In this document: piece by piece, positions 61,982 to 64,000 of the stretch
Numbering within the stretch: the stretch's first letter is position 1
How the letters are laid out: each line of letters starts with the position of its first letter
Source: Margaritifera margaritifera
Lineage: Eukaryota > Mollusca > Bivalvia > Unionida > Margaritiferidae
DNA length: 64,000 nucleotides
NCBI GenBank assembly: GCA_029931535.1
Contig: JAQPZY010001560.1
Location: 3,968,001-4,032,000 of the forward strand
Direction of reading: 5' to 3'
Notes under the pieces: generated by a model
Seen by the model: only the letters and a program-made list of their open reading frames with translations
Database searches by the model: none
Told to the model about the DNA's origin: nothing
Translations under genes and position numbers: made by a program

Positions 61982-64000
61982 CATCGGGACAAACCAGAAC
62001 ATATTCGACATGCTGAATTGAACATTCAGATTAGTTCTCTTTATTATTATTCGTTATCTTAATCTTGTTAAAATACAAACTAATAATGGACCCATGCTTT
62101 ACAGGATGATTTTAGCTATGAAATATATTGATTGAAAGACAATAATAAGCACACACACGTTTGCACAGTTGATTTGTGTTGATAAAGCGTTCACACCCAT
62201 ACTGGACAGAGGCGTTTATTACTGCTGTATTATTTCTAAGGCCCCCATTAAACGTGAAAATATTATGTCCCCTCCTCTTCCCCCTTTCCCCACATGAAGT
62301 GGTCAGTCCCAAATGTGATACATATATATTTTTTTCTATAGAGAAAAGCATATCTCATGGTCAAACTGCATCACATACAGTTCTAACAATGCTAACATTA
62401 TGGTCATCAAGAACAACTCACTTCTGACCAGGATTCACTCAGAGAATCCAGCAGGGAAGTTTGAACAACAATATCATCCAGTCTCTAATGAGTGCAAAGA
62501 TGTAAACAAATGACACTTCCATTACCTTCAAACCCCCTATTGAACTATTGAAAGCCACAAAGACTGCATCTAATTCAGCCTATATTTATAAATCCAGTGG
62601 ATTTTAAAGACAGAAATTTGGTGTATGTTTTAATTTAATGTCAGTGTGGTTGTGATTATGTGAGTGTTTGCAAAAATGTATATGTGTGTTGTGATGATAT
62701 TTGACAATGCTGAGTCTACTAATTATTTTTTCTTATTGTAAGTGTATTAAATGCTTTAAAGAAAACGGATAAGTTATTTTCTTTCATTCAGATTTTAATT
62801 TCCAATCATTTTCCATAGGCTCATATGAAATAATAACTTATTCTATATTGACCGACATTGCTTTTTTTTAGTCACATGCACTGACCTGCCTTGGGACCTC
62901 AAAACACACTTTTTGAGTCTAAAAAAAACCCCCAACACTGTCTGGGAATATAGCAGGTATGTAAATAACGGTATTCGACAACTAAATTCCTGAACCAATC
63001 TAAGTGATTTAGCTCCATTATATAAACTTATTGTAATGACCACCATATTTAGAGTTTTAGTGTTGAGATTGCTTCAAGCCTTTTTGAGGGAAAACATTGA
63101 TTACCTTTCAAATTTTTAGAGATAATATAACATGAACATATGTATATTATTTCAGTGATACATTTTGTTGTCAAAGCGATTCTTTATTTTATGAAATAAT
63201 GTTAGAACTGGGTCATGTTGGTACATGTACACGATAAACAGACTAACATAGTTTTACAAACCAAAAGAAAAACGAACACCAGAAATGTAACTAGAATTAT
63301 TTATATGAAAAAGAACATTGAAACATTATCATGCAAGTGTTCTTTATTGACAAGCTAGGATATAATGCAACCTGGTTTACCATCCTAGACATCGTACTTG
63401 CCGGGTTCATTCATACACAATTGTTGCAATAAAGATAATTTTCCAGACAATATTAGGGAAAATTAATAATTTTCATTAGTACATAATTATCTGGACAGAG
63501 AGAAAGTAATTATTTTTTAAAGTCTACATATTTGGATCAGTGACAGTTGTAAGAATTGTCTTCCTCTCAGTATCAGCACATGTATTCATCATAAGCAAAC
63601 ACAAATAATGAAACCATAATAGCTAGAATTACACTCAGAACAACCAAAGCCAAATCCACCATTATGTTTGAACTGGTTAATTTCTCAAGATAGGGATCTT
63701 AACTGCACATGATAATGTATATAATTCCATGTTGTCTGTACTAATGAAGTCGGCACTTGCACTGTCCTGGAACACTACATTACATCTGGATTGGGAAACA
63801 AAACTTGCAAGTTATTTTCTAATGTATCTCTGCAAATTTTGAAAAACTGTCTACAGATTAGCCAAGGGCCAAAATTTGAGAGTTGTCTTTGGTGTGTGAT
63901 TTAAACAAGAAATTAGGCTGACCTACGCCTAACAAAGATATCATAGCTTTGACTGACATCTAGATAGGTCAAGGCTACTAAGTGATTCTAAAGTTGTTAA

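Larger units (their letters stand above)
59500..64000. other. Mostly unassigned sequence upstream of the ACSL exons
   Basis: Apart from the SINE at 60163 and the BED-like fragment at 61754, I see nothing supported. If the first ACSL exon lies further right, this is intron. A donor-like GTTATGGCAG|GTATGT on the minus strand near 61110-61135 was considered for an upstream exon but has no family match. Confidence 0.45.

Overview
This is a eukaryotic, A+T-rich and intron-rich window. It is almost certainly from a mollusc, probably a bivalve; that assignment rests on the type of repeats present (tRNA-derived SINEs with a conserved body, DIRS retrotransposons, ~150-bp degenerate repeat monomers, many minisatellites) and is an inference. 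There are no operons, rRNA genes, true tRNA genes or CRISPR arrays.

One conventional host gene spans most of the window on the minus strand: a long-chain acyl-CoA synthetase of the ACSL3/ACSL4 group. I traced 14 coding exons from 56333 down to the stop codon at 5600-5602. All have AG acceptors and GT donors, and all 13 junctions keep phase. Together they give 1788 nt, 595 residues plus stop. The first exon found starts at about residue 95-105 of vertebrate ACSL3/4, so the N-terminal exon or exons are missing and probably lie beyond position 64000. Introns run from 1.6 to 9.3 kb.

The introns hold mobile elements. A decayed plus-strand DIRS-type (tyrosine-recombinase) retrotransposon lies at 10.6-14.4 kb. 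A second, minus-strand DIRS element with inverted terminal repeats spans 26.6-34.2 kb and is interrupted by a deleted hAT-type DNA transposon (27079-29159) flanked by a target duplication. A related hAT derivative lies at 57664-58759, and a different hAT-like relic at 19999-21233. There are SINE copies, six copies or parts of a double-hairpin element, a pogo/Tigger-like MITE, and several families of ~150-bp degenerate monomers, some with hairpin ends.

More than a dozen minisatellites punctuate the introns. The most unusual is a 63-bp array at 50815-51180 built from the splice acceptor and first codons of an ACSL exon; it stays in frame over most of its length. Others are a 27/30-bp array with higher-order structure beside another ACSL exon (40.2-42.1 kb), a 31-bp array that starts exactly at the ACSL stop codon, and a 50-bp array whose unit contains the terminal inverted repeat of the adjacent hAT element. 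From 59.5 kb to the end there is little recognisable beyond one SINE and a short BED-finger-like fragment.
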